This document shows positions 15,439 to 25,349 of a DNA stretch of 64,000 nt, piece after piece. The notes under the pieces are model-generated. The model was given only the letters and a program-made list of their open reading frames with translations, did no database searches and had not been told where the DNA came from. Where the stretch lies: assembly GCA_029974635.1 (NCBI GenBank), contig JARKQY010000024.1, positions 62,001 through 126,000 of the forward strand, given 5' to 3'. The position numbers were made by a program, and so were the translations under genes. Position 1 is the stretch's first letter; each line of letters starts with the position of its first letter. This DNA is from Bacillota bacterium. Lineage in GTDB: Bacteria > Bacillota > UBA4882 > UBA8346.

Positions 15439-17643
15439 ATGATCTGCCGGATTAGGCCCATGATTGTATTTATAGTCATCGGTCTGTTGTTGATGGGAAG
15501 TTGTTTCTTTCCTATTTATGCCAACCCATTCAAGCAGGTTCTTATACTCGATATTCCCAGGCTGAGTTTGACGGATATCACGGAACAGACTCCCAACCTG
15601 TTTCATTTAATGGAAACCGGTGCCACCGGGCTGGTTACAACACCATTACCGGATCCGCTGACATTGGAGAAAATTTACCTGAGCATTAACAGCGGTAACC
15701 AAGTGAAGCCCCCTTCAGGAGGTTATTCCGTATATAATGTTCACGAAGAGGTCAGTAAACAGCGGGCCGGTGAATTATATCAAAGCCTGACGGGGATCAC
15801 TCCTCCCGGCGAAGGCGCAATTAACATGGATCTCCCTAAAATCATTCAATTAAATGGTACGATTATCAGTGAGACCTTGGGATTATTCGGCAAACTTCTA
15901 CATAGCAACAGAATTTCCACTGCGGTAATCGGGAATGCCGATGCCGGCGCCGAAGTCACAACCAAGAACCGTTATGCGGCGGCCGCACTCATGGATGAGA
16001 ACGGCGCCATCGATTTTGCGGCCATCGGCCCGGAGACTTTACAACAAGCTCCCCTCTTCCCCGGCGGATTTCAAACCAATCCCGTCCAGATAGCTTCTTA
16101 TTGGCACAAGTATAAGGATAAGGCTCAAGTCATTCAGATTACCTTGGGTGATCTTGAACGGCTCGAAAATTATGGAGTTTACTTAACCGAGAAACGGTGG
16201 GCTTATTTTCGCCAAGAAGCGGTACGAAACTACGATTCGTTAATGGGTGAACTGCTTCCCGGTATTGACTTTAACAACACCCTGGTAATCCTTTATACGG
16301 TGCTGCCCCCCGGGATTCAATCGACCCCCGGCTCGCGATTGGCTCCGGTATTGTTCAAAGGGCAAAGTTTCAACCCGGGTTTGCTCTATTCCCGTAGTAC
16401 GCGAAAGACCGGGATTCTGACCCAACATGATTTGCCGGTGACCATTCTTAACTATTTAAATATTCACACGGAAGGATATTATAACGGTTATCAGTTGAAA
16501 TCAAAACCGGGGGATTGGCGCAGAATGATTGGCCTCCAGGAAGATTTGATGAAAAACTATAATGTCCGCTGGCCCCTATTGACCGGTTATGGTTATTTAC
16601 TCATCGGACTGTTTTTATTGATGATTCTGGGACTAATTTTCGGTTTTCAGGGCCGGATATTGCGCTTGGCGGAATGGGTTTATTTGTTCTTCTTAACTTT
16701 TCCGGCGGTATTCTTGGTGGAGGCCGTGATAAATCCCCTGAATTGGGTGGCGATTGCCGCCTGGACCTTAGGTTTGGCCGGATTGATTTTTGGGGCCGCC
16801 TTTTTTGCCTCCAAACGGAATCCGGTGAACGCCCTTGCGATTATCAGTATCATAACCGTGGTTCTTATCCTGGTTGATATTTTATTTAACGGATATGCGG
16901 AATTAACATCCTTTTTAGGTTATTCGGCCGTAGCCGGCGCCCGTTTTTACGGGATAGGCAATGAGTATTTGGGTTTTTTATTGGGAGGCTACATTGTCTG
17001 GGTTTCAATGAACTTCAACCGCATGAATACTTGGAAAGCTGAGCAAAGCGCCCAAATTCTCTGGATCTCAGTCATCTTTATCACAATTCTGATTATTCAT
17101 CCCAGCCTGGGTTCGAAAATCGGCGGGGGAATCACGGCTTTGATTGGTTTGGGAGTGAGTATTTACATTTGGCTGGGACGGCCGATTCGCGCCAAGGAGA
17201 TCCTCCGTCTTGCGGCAGCGTTACTGTTGATGTTAATTTTGGTAGGAATCTGGGATTCCTATATTAACCGGAACTCCATTACTCACTTTGGCCAGCTGAT
17301 TTCATTCATTAAATACAGCGGATTTAAAAACTTCACTGAAATCATAGTCCGGAAGTTCCAATTAAACCTAAAACTAATCGACTATTCGGCCTGGACCAAG
17401 GTGTTAATCGGAGTATTGCTTGTGGTTCCCGTGCTTTATATAAGACCGCCCGCTATATTCGCCGGATTTTTTCGAAAATATCCAGGTATCGCCAAAGGAT
17501 TTTTAGGGTTGAACATCACTGCGCTGATTGGATTACTAGTAAACGACTCCGGAATAGTAACCGCAGCCACAATGTTTATTTTTGGGGCGTTTATGTTATT
17601 AATAACGATTATCGAGGAATGGGGCATAAGAAACCGCAATTGA
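15439..17643 (+). CDS. Large polytopic protein with extracytoplasmic phosphatase-like half, paralogue 1
   Basis: A 734-residue protein starting at ATG 15439 (GAGGTG upstream; a TTG-rich extension to 15400 has no site). Residues ~5-27 form a signal or anchor helix. Residues ~30-370 are extracytoplasmic; the start VLILDIPRLS...TPNLFHLMETGATG and the later APVLFKGQSFNPGLLYS...LPVTILNYLNI resemble the alkaline-phosphatase/sulfatase fold, but I see no clear nucleophile-metal set. Residues ~380-734 hold about nine to ten membrane helices with GYSAVAGARFYGIGNEYLGF and a late LVNDSGIVTAATM. A paralogue follows at 17663. Function unknown; a cell-envelope polymer transferase or hydrolase is a guess. 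Confidence 0.75.
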   Translation: MICRIRPMIVFIVIGLLLMGSCFFPIYANPFKQVLILDIPRLSLTDITEQTPNLFHLMETGATGLVTTPLPDPLTLEKIYLSINSGNQVKPPSGGYSVYNVHEEVSKQRAGELYQSLTGITPPGEGAINMDLPKIIQLNGTIISETLGLFGKLLHSNRISTAVIGNADAGAEVTTKNRYAAAALMDENGAIDFAAIGPETLQQAPLFPGGFQTNPVQIASYWHKYKDKAQVIQITLGDLERLENYGVYLTEKRWAYFRQEAVRNYDSLMGELLPGIDFNNTLVILYTVLPPGIQSTPGSRLAPVLFKGQSFNPGLLYSRSTRKTGILTQHDLPVTILNYLNIHTEGYYNGYQLKSKPGDWRRMIGLQEDLMKNYNVRWPLLTGYGYLLIGLFLLMILGLIFGFQGRILRLAEWVYLFFLTFPAVFLVEAVINPLNWVAIAAWTLGLAGLIFGAAFFASKRNPVNALAIISIITVVLILVDILFNGYAELTSFLGYSAVAGARFYGIGNEYLGFLLGGYIVWVSMNFNRMNTWKAEQSAQILWISVIFITILIIHPSLGSKIGGGITALIGLGVSIYIWLGRPIRAKEILRLAAALLLMLILVGIWDSYINRNSITHFGQLISFIKYSGFKNFTEIIVRKFQLNLKLIDYSAWTKVLIGVLLVVPVLYIRPPAIFAGFFRKYPGIAKGFLGLNITALIGLLVNDSGIVTAATMFIFGAFMLLITIIEEWGIRNRN

Positions 17644-17662
17644 TGGGTGGGATAAACAAATT

Positions 17663-19903
17663 ATGGGAAAACGGGTTATCCGGATTCTTTTATTCATGAT
17701 TCTTTTATCCGGGGTTATTTTCCAATACGCCTTGGTACCAAACGGCGTTGCTGGAAGATCCGATGCCGGACCAAGGTCCGGCAATGGAATTAACGAAACC
17801 GGAAATCATCCAATCGTAATCATTACAGCCGATAAACTTGACAGTTTGGAATTATTACAAAGCGGATTACCCTCTGTACAACAGCTGTTGGCCGAAGGGG
17901 CTTGCGGTTTGATGAATATCCGCAGCAGCGCCGGTTATGGAGATTCAGCCAGCGGCTACTTGACCCTTGGAACCGGAACCCGGAGTAAAATGCCAGGTGA
18001 ATCCGGCAGGACATTCGAAATTGGCCGGCCGTTACCGGGTGGCAATTCGGATTCCTATTTATATTGGAGTCTTGGTAAAACGGTGCAAACATTGGAAAAA
18101 ACAAATCTGCTGGTTCCGGAGATCGGTTGGATTAAAAACCAGGCCTTTGCTGAAAGTCGTCAAGTCGATCCGGGCCGCCTCGGGGCTATTTTTCATGCCA
18201 ATGGCTGGCGGACTTGTTTAATAGGAAACCTTGATACTTTTAATACCCGCAACCGGCCCGGCGGTTTGGTGCTGATGGACCGCCAAGGCATTATCGATGA
18301 AGGAAATATCGGCGATTCCATCAATCAGGATGATTTTGGTTTTCCCTACCGCTACCGGTTCAGTGTTGACAGGACCATCAACGAATTACGCGGCAGCCTC
18401 ACCGGCGCTAAATTGTTAATCGGAGTGGAGTTCGGTGATTTTTACCGGTTGAACTTATTCCGGGATGAAATGACCCCGACCCAGTACTTGAAATTGAAGG
18501 AAACCTGCTGGCAAAATTTTGACCGGTTTTTAGCGGAGCTTTTTAAACTGAGGAGAGTCAACCCATTTGTATTGGTAGTTGTTTCGCCGTCGGTTTCTAA
18601 AGAATCGCTAGCCAATAAAAATCTTTTAACCCCGGTCATGATTTACGGCTCCACATACCAACCCGGTTTATTGACTTCCGGGACGACAAAGTGGCCTGGA
18701 TTAGTTGCCAATATTGATTTGCTGCCAACCTTGCTGCAAATCGCAAATATTCAAACCAAATACCGGTTAATCGGCCGTGTTGCCACCGTCAATCATATGG
18801 CGGACTACCGGGAAAAACTTAGAGCCCTTAACCTGCGGTTGATTGCCAATAATAAAAGCCAGCGCCCAATTCTCGACTGGTTTATGGGACTTACTATATT
18901 TTGTTGGATCACAGGGTTACTCCTATTTTGCCTGGGATATTTTAAAAAAAACCGGTGGCAAAACCGGAAGATACTAAAGATCGCCCAATGGTTAATCACT
19001 TTTGTCGCTGTAATCCCTTTAACATTAATCGTGTTGCCGTTGTTTCCAGCCTGGTTCTGGCAGGTCGGCAGTTTTCTTTTTTTGACTGCCGTTTTAAGTA
19101 TACTCTTTATCCAAGTGAAAGATGTTAATACCCGGATATTGATTTTATCCGGTTTGATCTGGGGCGTTTTGATACTGGATCAAATTTTGGGATGGCGCCT
19201 TATCCGGTTTTCGCCGCTGGGTTATAGCGCTATGGCCGGTTCACGGTATTATGGGCTCGGCAATGAGTTCATGGGAGTTTTCCTGGCGGCCGCATTAATA
19301 TTTGGGCATTTGGTGAATGAAAAACAGAAATTCCGATGGTTGCCGCCTTTTATATTGGGTTTGAGCATATTTGTTTTAAGCTGGCCGCAGTTGGGGGCGA
19401 AGTTTGGCGGAATTCTATCAGGGACTGCCGGTTTTTCTTATTATTTGATCCGGTTTTACAAAGTAAATTTCAGGGATAAAAAGCTATGGTTCTTCTTGCT
19501 TGCCGGGGTTTTAGGATTGGCAGCCATTGGTTGGTGGGACAGTTTGCGGCCTCCCGAGGTTCAAACACATATCGGCAGGTTTATTCGCTTATTTTTTGTA
19601 AGGGATTTTCAGCAAGTCGGGGAGATTATTTTTCGTAAATTAGCCATGAATTTACGCCTAACCGTAGTCAGTCCGTGGATTCGCATTATTTTGGCAACTT
19701 TGAGCCTGGGAGTGATTATCCGGTTGGTGACCAAGGAAAAGCTGGGCCGGGCGGGGGATGAAGCCTTATGGAAATCAATTCTGATTACCGGAATTGCGGC
19801 TTATCTGGTCAATGACGCCGGAGTACTGGCCTTTGCAACTTGCCTGGTATACGGGTTCTCATTTATGCTGTTAAAAATGGATTTCACACGCTTTGCGTCG
19901 TGA
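17663..19903 (+). CDS. Large polytopic protein with extracytoplasmic phosphatase-like half, paralogue 2
   Basis: A 746-residue protein starting at ATG 17663, 19 bases after the paralogue, so one operon. Same layout: N-terminal anchor, a ~350-residue outside domain (VIITADKLDSLELLQSGLPSVQQLLAEGACG at the start, TPVMIYGSTYQPGLL...IDLLPTLLQIANI near the end), then eight to ten membrane helices. The membrane half keeps GYSAMAGSRYYGLGNEFMGV and LVNDAGVLAFAT, aligned with the first copy, while the rest has diverged widely. Retention of these two motifs suggests they form the active or transport site. No characterised homologue comes to mind. Confidence 0.75.
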   Translation: MGKRVIRILLFMILLSGVIFQYALVPNGVAGRSDAGPRSGNGINETGNHPIVIITADKLDSLELLQSGLPSVQQLLAEGACGLMNIRSSAGYGDSASGYLTLGTGTRSKMPGESGRTFEIGRPLPGGNSDSYLYWSLGKTVQTLEKTNLLVPEIGWIKNQAFAESRQVDPGRLGAIFHANGWRTCLIGNLDTFNTRNRPGGLVLMDRQGIIDEGNIGDSINQDDFGFPYRYRFSVDRTINELRGSLTGAKLLIGVEFGDFYRLNLFRDEMTPTQYLKLKETCWQNFDRFLAELFKLRRVNPFVLVVVSPSVSKESLANKNLLTPVMIYGSTYQPGLLTSGTTKWPGLVANIDLLPTLLQIANIQTKYRLIGRVATVNHMADYREKLRALNLRLIANNKSQRPILDWFMGLTIFCWITGLLLFCLGYFKKNRWQNRKILKIAQWLITFVAVIPLTLIVLPLFPAWFWQVGSFLFLTAVLSILFIQVKDVNTRILILSGLIWGVLILDQILGWRLIRFSPLGYSAMAGSRYYGLGNEFMGVFLAAALIFGHLVNEKQKFRWLPPFILGLSIFVLSWPQLGAKFGGILSGTAGFSYYLIRFYKVNFRDKKLWFFLLAGVLGLAAIGWWDSLRPPEVQTHIGRFIRLFFVRDFQQVGEIIFRKLAMNLRLTVVSPWIRIILATLSLGVIIRLVTKEKLGRAGDEALWKSILITGIAAYLVNDAGVLAFATCLVYGFSFMLLKMDFTRFAS

Positions 19904-20234
19904 TTACCGTATGAAGAACTTCGTTTAGCTCGTCAAACTTATATGGTTTCGTAACGACACCGCTGAATCCAAAATTTTTATCATCGGAGATAATGGGATC
20001 GTTGGCATAGCCGCTGCAAACGATGGCCTTTATTTTGGGATCAATATCCTGGAGGTAGGACATGGTTTCTTGGCCGCCCATACCTCCTCGGACGGTTAAA
20101 TCCATAATCACGGCGTCAAAGGGTTTACCGTTTTTTTTGGCATGCCGGTAAATTTCGATGGTTTCGTGGCCATCTTTGGCAATGGAGACTGAATAACCAA
20201 ATGGCTTAGAATCTCCCCAATGATTGTGTCGCGT
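19884..20234 (-). pseudogene. Response-regulator receiver domain remnant (from a hybrid kinase)
   Basis: A REC-domain fragment: GYSVSIAKDGHETIEIYRHAKKNGKPFDAVIMDLTVRGGMGG with the phospho-acceptor Asp in IMDL, then a CSGYANDP switch strand and VVTKPYKF with the conserved Lys. Upstream, RDTIIGEILSHL reads in a different frame; adding one G at ATTTGG[G]TTATTC joins the parts, so a 1-base deletion is likely. The N-terminal acidic pocket and the kinase are missing; the remnant begins right after the cyclophilin stop. The VRGGMGG loop is typical of REC domains fused to PAS-hybrid kinases. Confidence 0.7.
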
Positions 20235-20852
20235 TTATTTAACCCGTTTGGCGGATATAATTACAACATCCTGAACGGGGACGTCTTGAAAAGGTCCGAC
20301 TGTTCCGGTTGAAACTGCTACAATCTTATCTACGACGTCCATCCCCTTAATGACCCGGCCGAAAACACAGTAACCATAACCATTGACTGTAGTATCACGC
20401 TGGTTTAAAAATAAGTTATTCTTTACATTGATGAAAAATTGGGAAGTTGCGCTGTCGATTTCGGGAGTCCGGGCCATGGCAATGGTGCCGCGATCATTGG
20501 AGAGTCCGTTTTCAGCCTCATTTTTAATGGGTGCGCTGGTTCGTTTTTGCTTCATTCCTTTGGTGAACCCGCCGCCTTGAATCATAAAATCGGGGATTAC
20601 CCGGTGAAACAATGTATTGGCGTAAAAATTGGTATCGACATATTGTAAAAAGTTTTTCACAGTAATTGGGGCTTTATCGGCAAACAGCTCCAGTTGGATT
20701 TTTCCCAGGGATGTTTCCAATAAAACTTGAGGATTGGATTGGGCGGTTGTTTTTTTTGCAGTCATGGGTTTCGTCCCTTCGGCGCTTTGAATGGTTATTG
20801 CTAATCCCAAAAATAATGCCATGAAACCAAGAAAAAAGAAAAATCGTCGCAT
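20235..20852 (-). CDS. Secreted cyclophilin-type peptidyl-prolyl isomerase
   Basis: A 205-residue protein starting at ATG 20852 with AAGGGGAAAG upstream; a longer frame to 20930 has no site. Residues 1-24 are a signal peptide or anchor. The cyclophilin domain covers ~45-205 with hallmarks [16 protein letters not shown] (catalytic Arg), [22 protein letters not shown] and [17 protein letters not shown]. It would assist folding of secreted proteins outside the membrane, useful given the many exported enzymes nearby. Confidence 0.92.
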   Translation of the reverse strand: MRRFFFFLGFMALFLGLAITIQSAEGTKPMTAKKTTAQSNPQVLLETSLGKIQLELFADKAPITVKNFLQYVDTNFYANTLFHRVIPDFMIQGGGFTKGMKQKRTSAPIKNEAENGLSNDRGTIAMARTPEIDSATSQFFINVKNNLFLNQRDTTVNGYGYCVFGRVIKGMDVVDKIVAVSTGTVGPFQDVPVQDVVIISAKRVK

Positions 20853-21094
20853 TAGCTTTCCCCTTTTTTTACGATTTGATATAAAATTCAATTCTGGAGT
20901 AAATGTAACATGAGATCCCAAGAGTGTCAAGGATTGTTTTGTTGGCTTAATAAGTCGCAGATTGAGTCCAAAATGAATTTCCTTTATAATAATGGGTGAA
21001 TAAAAAGTTGTTTGAAATTCAATCCGTATTTTGGTCTATAATATGAGTGACAAGTTTTATGAATTCCGATTACGATGATAGGATGGTGATTCCA

Positions 21095-23200
21095 GTGAAC
21101 GGACAACCAACGCCGAACCGTTTGATTCATGAAACCAGCCCGTATCTTTTGCAGCATGCTTATAACCCTGTTGATTGGTGGCCTTGGTGTAACGATGCCT
21201 TTGCCAAAGCCAGAGCCGAGGATAAGCCGGTTTTGCTAAGTTGTGGATATTCAGCGTGCCACTGGTGTCATGTTATGGAGAAGGAGTCCTTTGAAAACCC
21301 GGAGATCGCCGCTTTGATGAACCGTTATTATATTTGTATCAAAGTGGACCGGGAGGAAAGACCGGATATTGATCAGTTGTATCAGCAGGCAATCCAGTTG
21401 ATGACCGGACAAGGGGGCTGGCCGTTGACCGTCTTTTTGGATCACGAGCGGCGGCCCTTTTTCGGCGGCACTTATTTCCCGCCGGAGGAAATGTATGGCC
21501 GGATGAGTTTCCCGGGAGTTTTAAAGGCAATTCATGAAAAATGGCAAAATGACCGGAATAAAATCCACCAGGCGGGAGAAGAACTGGTGAACTACATTAA
21601 CGCGCAAGTCAAGCCTTCCGGAGAAAATGGTCCTGGAAATATCCCGGAACCGGATCTGCCTGCCCGAACTATTGCGGAATTAAGTGGCATTGCTGATCGC
21701 CGCTTGGGAGGATTTAACGGGGCGCCGAAATTTCCTAATCCGAATCTGTTGCAGCTCTTGTTGCGGGTTGGCAGCCGCTATAACGGAATCAACCCCGAAC
21801 AGGAACTGGTTTTATTCACTTTACAACAGATGGCCCGGGGCGGAATATATGACCAAATCGGCGGGGGGTTTCACCGCTATTCAACCGATGCCGGGTGGCA
21901 AGTTCCGCATTTTGAAAAAATGCTCTATGATAACGCGCAATTAATCCGCGTCTATACTATGGCATATCAATTAACCGGCGATGAGGAATATAAAAATATA
22001 GTTCATGGTATCACCGATTATATCAGACGGGAGATGACTTCTGCGGAAGGCGTCTTTTATACGGCACAGGATGCGGACAGCGAGGGAGAAGAGGGCAAGT
22101 ATTATCTCTGGGATATCCGGGAAATCCGGGAAATATTGGAACCGGATCAGGCGGAACTGCTGATCCGGTATTATCAAATGACTGATGAAGGCAACTTTGA
22201 AGGCAGGAATATTTTACACCTATCGGAAACGATCAATGAAAATCCTGATTTCTCAAGTACCGAGGTCCGCCGGAAAATAAACCAGGCGCGCTTGAGCTTG
22301 CTACAGGCTCGCGAAAAGCGGGTTAAGCCTTTTCGTGATGAAAAAATACTGACGAGCTGGAATGGTTTGGTGATTGGAGCCCTTGCCTTGGCGTATCAGG
22401 TTTTTGCGAATCCATTGGATTACCGGAGCGCCAAAAAAGCGGCGGAATTTCTACTGAACCTGGCCCGGGTCGTAGATGGAAATTTAACGGGAATATATAA
22501 GGACGGCAAGGTAAAAGCGGCTTCATTTTTGGATGATTATACCTTTTTGGCCTCGGGATTGATTGACCTCTATGAAACCGACTTTAACGAATACTGGCTG
22601 GAACAGAGCTTGCATCTAACCCGGAAAGCAGCCGAAATGTTTGGTATGAATGGTCAATACTATCTTACGGTGGAAAGCCGGAAAGATTTGATTTCACGTC
22701 CGCTTTCCGGCGCGGATCAAGCAATTCCCAGCGGAGTTGCGGTTCAATGTGAGAATCTTTTACGGTTGGCCTCATTTACCGGCCAAACAGAGTTAAGGGA
22801 GGAAGCGGAAAGGATATTTAAGGCTTATGGCCTGGAAATGGCCCGTAATTATTGGGGTTATGCCTCTCTTGTCGGGGCATTGGACATGTATTATCAACAT
22901 TTTAAAGAGTTTGCTTTTATCACTGAAAGCCCGGCCTTGCCCGAGATGTTGACGCGGTTGCGTAAAAGCTTTATACCTTACCGGATTGTAGTGTTACGCA
23001 ATAAAAGCGGCAATTCCAAACCGCCGGAGGAACATCCGGCCCGGGCGCTACTTGCTGAGCGGGATACGCTAAACGGGCAGCCGACTTGTTACATCTGTTC
23101 CGATGGCACTTGCCTGCCTCCGGTCACCGATTTAGAGGATTTCAGCATCATACTAAAGCAGTTTAAGGGGGGAACGGTTGCAACTTCATTACGGTATTAA
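21095..23200 (+). CDS. Thioredoxin-fold DUF255 protein (YyaL/SSP411-like)
   Basis: About 700 residues. I prefer GTG 21095 (GGATGGTGA 6 bases before; the product then begins [21 protein letters not shown] as homologues do). In-frame starts at 21047, 21059 and 21083 are possible. The N-terminal thioredoxin-like DUF255 domain has the diagnostic [15 protein letters not shown]. The remainder is an (alpha/alpha)6-barrel-like region resembling glycoside hydrolase or epimerase scaffolds ([34 protein letters not shown]). The family is widespread but its reaction is unsettled. It is followed at 23 bases by a U32 gene. Confidence 0.88.
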   Translation: MNGQPTPNRLIHETSPYLLQHAYNPVDWWPWCNDAFAKARAEDKPVLLSCGYSACHWCHVMEKESFENPEIAALMNRYYICIKVDREERPDIDQLYQQAIQLMTGQGGWPLTVFLDHERRPFFGGTYFPPEEMYGRMSFPGVLKAIHEKWQNDRNKIHQAGEELVNYINAQVKPSGENGPGNIPEPDLPARTIAELSGIADRRLGGFNGAPKFPNPNLLQLLLRVGSRYNGINPEQELVLFTLQQMARGGIYDQIGGGFHRYSTDAGWQVPHFEKMLYDNAQLIRVYTMAYQLTGDEEYKNIVHGITDYIRREMTSAEGVFYTAQDADSEGEEGKYYLWDIREIREILEPDQAELLIRYYQMTDEGNFEGRNILHLSETINENPDFSSTEVRRKINQARLSLLQAREKRVKPFRDEKILTSWNGLVIGALALAYQVFANPLDYRSAKKAAEFLLNLARVVDGNLTGIYKDGKVKAASFLDDYTFLASGLIDLYETDFNEYWLEQSLHLTRKAAEMFGMNGQYYLTVESRKDLISRPLSGADQAIPSGVAVQCENLLRLASFTGQTELREEAERIFKAYGLEMARNYWGYASLVGALDMYYQHFKEFAFITESPALPEMLTRLRKSFIPYRIVVLRNKSGNSKPPEEHPARALLAERDTLNGQPTCYICSDGTCLPPVTDLEDFSIILKQFKGGTVATSLRY

Positions 23201-23223
23201 GGCTTGAAAGGACAGCGGATATC

Positions 23224-24450
23224 ATGAAATCATTGGAGCTTGTTATACCGGCGGGTAATCCGGAGAAACTGCATACCGCCATTCTATATGGCGCGGATGC
23301 GGTATATATCGGCATGGAAGGATTCAGTCTCAGAGCCCGTCAGGCCGAGTTTGCCCCCGAACATATTGCGGATGGGGTCCAAAGGGCTCATCAATACGGT
23401 ATCAAGGTTTATGCTGCATTGAATATTTTCGCGCGAAACCAGGATCTAAAAAATCTCCCTCCGGCCCTTGAAATTTTGAATGAAGCAGGGGTGGACGCGA
23501 TTATTCTTAGTGATCCTGGCGTTTTGCGAACTATCCGGAAGTCCGGGATTGAAATTCCGGTTCACTTAAGCACACAGGCAAATACGACCAATGTGGAAGC
23601 AGTCCGGTTCTGGGGGGAACAAGGTGTCCGGCGTATAGTGCTGGCGCGGGAGTTAAGCCTGGATGAAGTGGCGGAGATAGCCGCTGCAGTTCCGGAAATG
23701 GAAGTGGAATTGTTCGTACACGGGGCAATGTGCATGGCTTATTCCGGCCGCTGTTTTCTGTCGGCCTTCAGGACCGGACGGAGTTCCAATTATGGGGACT
23801 GTACTCATCCCTGCCGCTGGGAGCATGTATTATTGGAAAAAACCCGTCCCACCGAGCCGCTGATCCTTGAAGAGGATCAGCGTTACAGTTATTTGCTTAG
23901 TTCCAAGGACTTATGCATGATTGAATATCTGCCGGATATCCAAAAAGCCGGTGTTACCGGCCTCAAGGTGGAAGGCCGGATGAAGTCCGTTTATTATCTG
24001 GCGGTAGTTACCCGTACTTACAGGCAAGCACTGAATGAACTGCAAAAAAAGCCGGGACAATTCATTGCCCGCCCGGAATGGCTGGCTGAATTAGGGATGA
24101 TTTCAAACCGGGGATATACTACCGGTTTTTACTTTCAGCGTGAATCCATGATCAATGAAGTGAGCCCTCAGGTGAAGTATTATCAAACTCACGATTTGGT
24201 GGGAACCGTATTGGATTATGAACCGCATGCCGCACGAATTTTAGTGGGGGTTCGCAATCAACTTACTGAAGAAGATCGTCTGGAGTTATTACTGCCGGAT
24301 GCAACTATTCCTTTGGATCCCGGACAGATGACTGATGATAACAATTATAAGGTAAAAAGCGCCCATAATGGCTATCGGATTTATTTTCCGGTGCATCGGA
24401 ACGTGCCGGTCGGAGCTGTAATCCGGCGTCAAATAACCGGATCTTGCTGA
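23224..24450 (+). CDS. Peptidase U32 family protein
   Basis: A 408-residue protein starting at ATG 23224 with GAAAGGA upstream. The TIM-barrel start LELVIPAGNPEKLHTAILYGADAVYIG and the family signature ELFVHGAMCMAYSGRCFLS...CTHPCRW (residues ~160-200, four Cys) are present. Members include tRNA- or rRNA-hydroxylation factors (TrhP/RlhA) as well as annotated collagenase-like peptidases; the Cys cluster suits the Fe-S RNA-hydroxylase type. It is probably co-transcribed with the DUF255 gene. Confidence 0.87.
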   Translation: MKSLELVIPAGNPEKLHTAILYGADAVYIGMEGFSLRARQAEFAPEHIADGVQRAHQYGIKVYAALNIFARNQDLKNLPPALEILNEAGVDAIILSDPGVLRTIRKSGIEIPVHLSTQANTTNVEAVRFWGEQGVRRIVLARELSLDEVAEIAAAVPEMEVELFVHGAMCMAYSGRCFLSAFRTGRSSNYGDCTHPCRWEHVLLEKTRPTEPLILEEDQRYSYLLSSKDLCMIEYLPDIQKAGVTGLKVEGRMKSVYYLAVVTRTYRQALNELQKKPGQFIARPEWLAELGMISNRGYTTGFYFQRESMINEVSPQVKYYQTHDLVGTVLDYEPHAARILVGVRNQLTEEDRLELLLPDATIPLDPGQMTDDNNYKVKSAHNGYRIYFPVHRNVPVGAVIRRQITGSC

Positions 24451-25311
24451 TTACATTTTTTTCGCGTTGATAGCAGCCGTTAATTTTGATACGTCCAATT
24501 CCCTGCGGAAAAGGGGCCGCTGGTCATTCCGGTAAACACCCGTATTTTCCTCAAAAGTGGTTTTGGAATTTTCATAAAATATACCAAGCGGCATGTTATC
24601 GGTTTCAATGGCCTTGGCAAACGCCGCTACCCGGTTGCCGGTGTCATGGGTATTGTCCAGGTAATAGGTATGCTCCTTGAACCATTGATAAGTATTCACC
24701 TTGTTAAAGGAAACACATGGTTGAAATATATCCACCAAAGCATATCCTTTATGTGTTATGGCTTTTTTAAGTATTTCCACGGTTTGAACGGAGTCTCCGA
24801 CATAGCATCTGGCTACAAAGGAAGCATTCATCGCAATGGCTACAGCTAAAGGATTGAAAGGTTCATTAATCACGCCGCGGGTTTGTACCGGAGTGGTAAG
24901 TCCCAGTTGACTGGTGGGAGAGGCCTGGCCTTTGGTAAGACCGTAAATCATGTTATTATGAACGATATTCACAATATCCGGATTGCGACGAATGGTATGC
25001 AGGAAATGATTGCCGCCTTCACCATACATATCGCCGTCACCACTTTCGGCAATTACAGTAAGGCTGGGATTGGCGGCTTTAATGGCTGTTGCCGGAGGCA
25101 AGGCGCGGCCATGCAATCCGTTAAAAAAATTAGTCCGCAAGTAATGGGGAATCTTGGCTGCCTGGCCGATTCCCGAAACCATCACCAAGGATTCAGGACC
25201 AATATTCAGTTCCGCCAGAGCCTGCTGCAGAATATTCAGGATTCCATAGTTGCCGCAGCCCGGACACCAGGCGATATCCTGATTTTCGATTTTAAACACC
25301 GCTTTATCCAC
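24451..25311 (-). CDS. korB: 2-oxoacid:ferredoxin oxidoreductase subunit beta
   Basis: A 286-residue subunit starting at GTG 25311 with AGGTGG upstream. The TPP-binding region is visible: [10 protein letters not shown] near residue 15, [18 protein letters not shown], and [13 protein letters not shown] with the GDG...N motif near residues 90-105. With the alpha/gamma subunit upstream it decarboxylates a 2-oxoacid (2-oxoglutarate is the usual substrate of this two-subunit form) to acyl-CoA while reducing ferredoxin. The Cys-x2-Cys near the N-terminus may help bind an Fe-S cluster. The substrate is inferred from subunit architecture. Confidence 0.9.
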   Translation of the reverse strand: MDKAVFKIENQDIAWCPGCGNYGILNILQQALAELNIGPESLVMVSGIGQAAKIPHYLRTNFFNGLHGRALPPATAIKAANPSLTVIAESGDGDMYGEGGNHFLHTIRRNPDIVNIVHNNMIYGLTKGQASPTSQLGLTTPVQTRGVINEPFNPLAVAIAMNASFVARCYVGDSVQTVEILKKAITHKGYALVDIFQPCVSFNKVNTYQWFKEHTYYLDNTHDTGNRVAAFAKAIETDNMPLGIFYENSKTTFEENTGVYRNDQRPLFRRELDVSKLTAAINAKKM

Positions 25312-25349
25312 GAAGAGCCACCTGCCGTAATATCCATTTTTTATTGATT

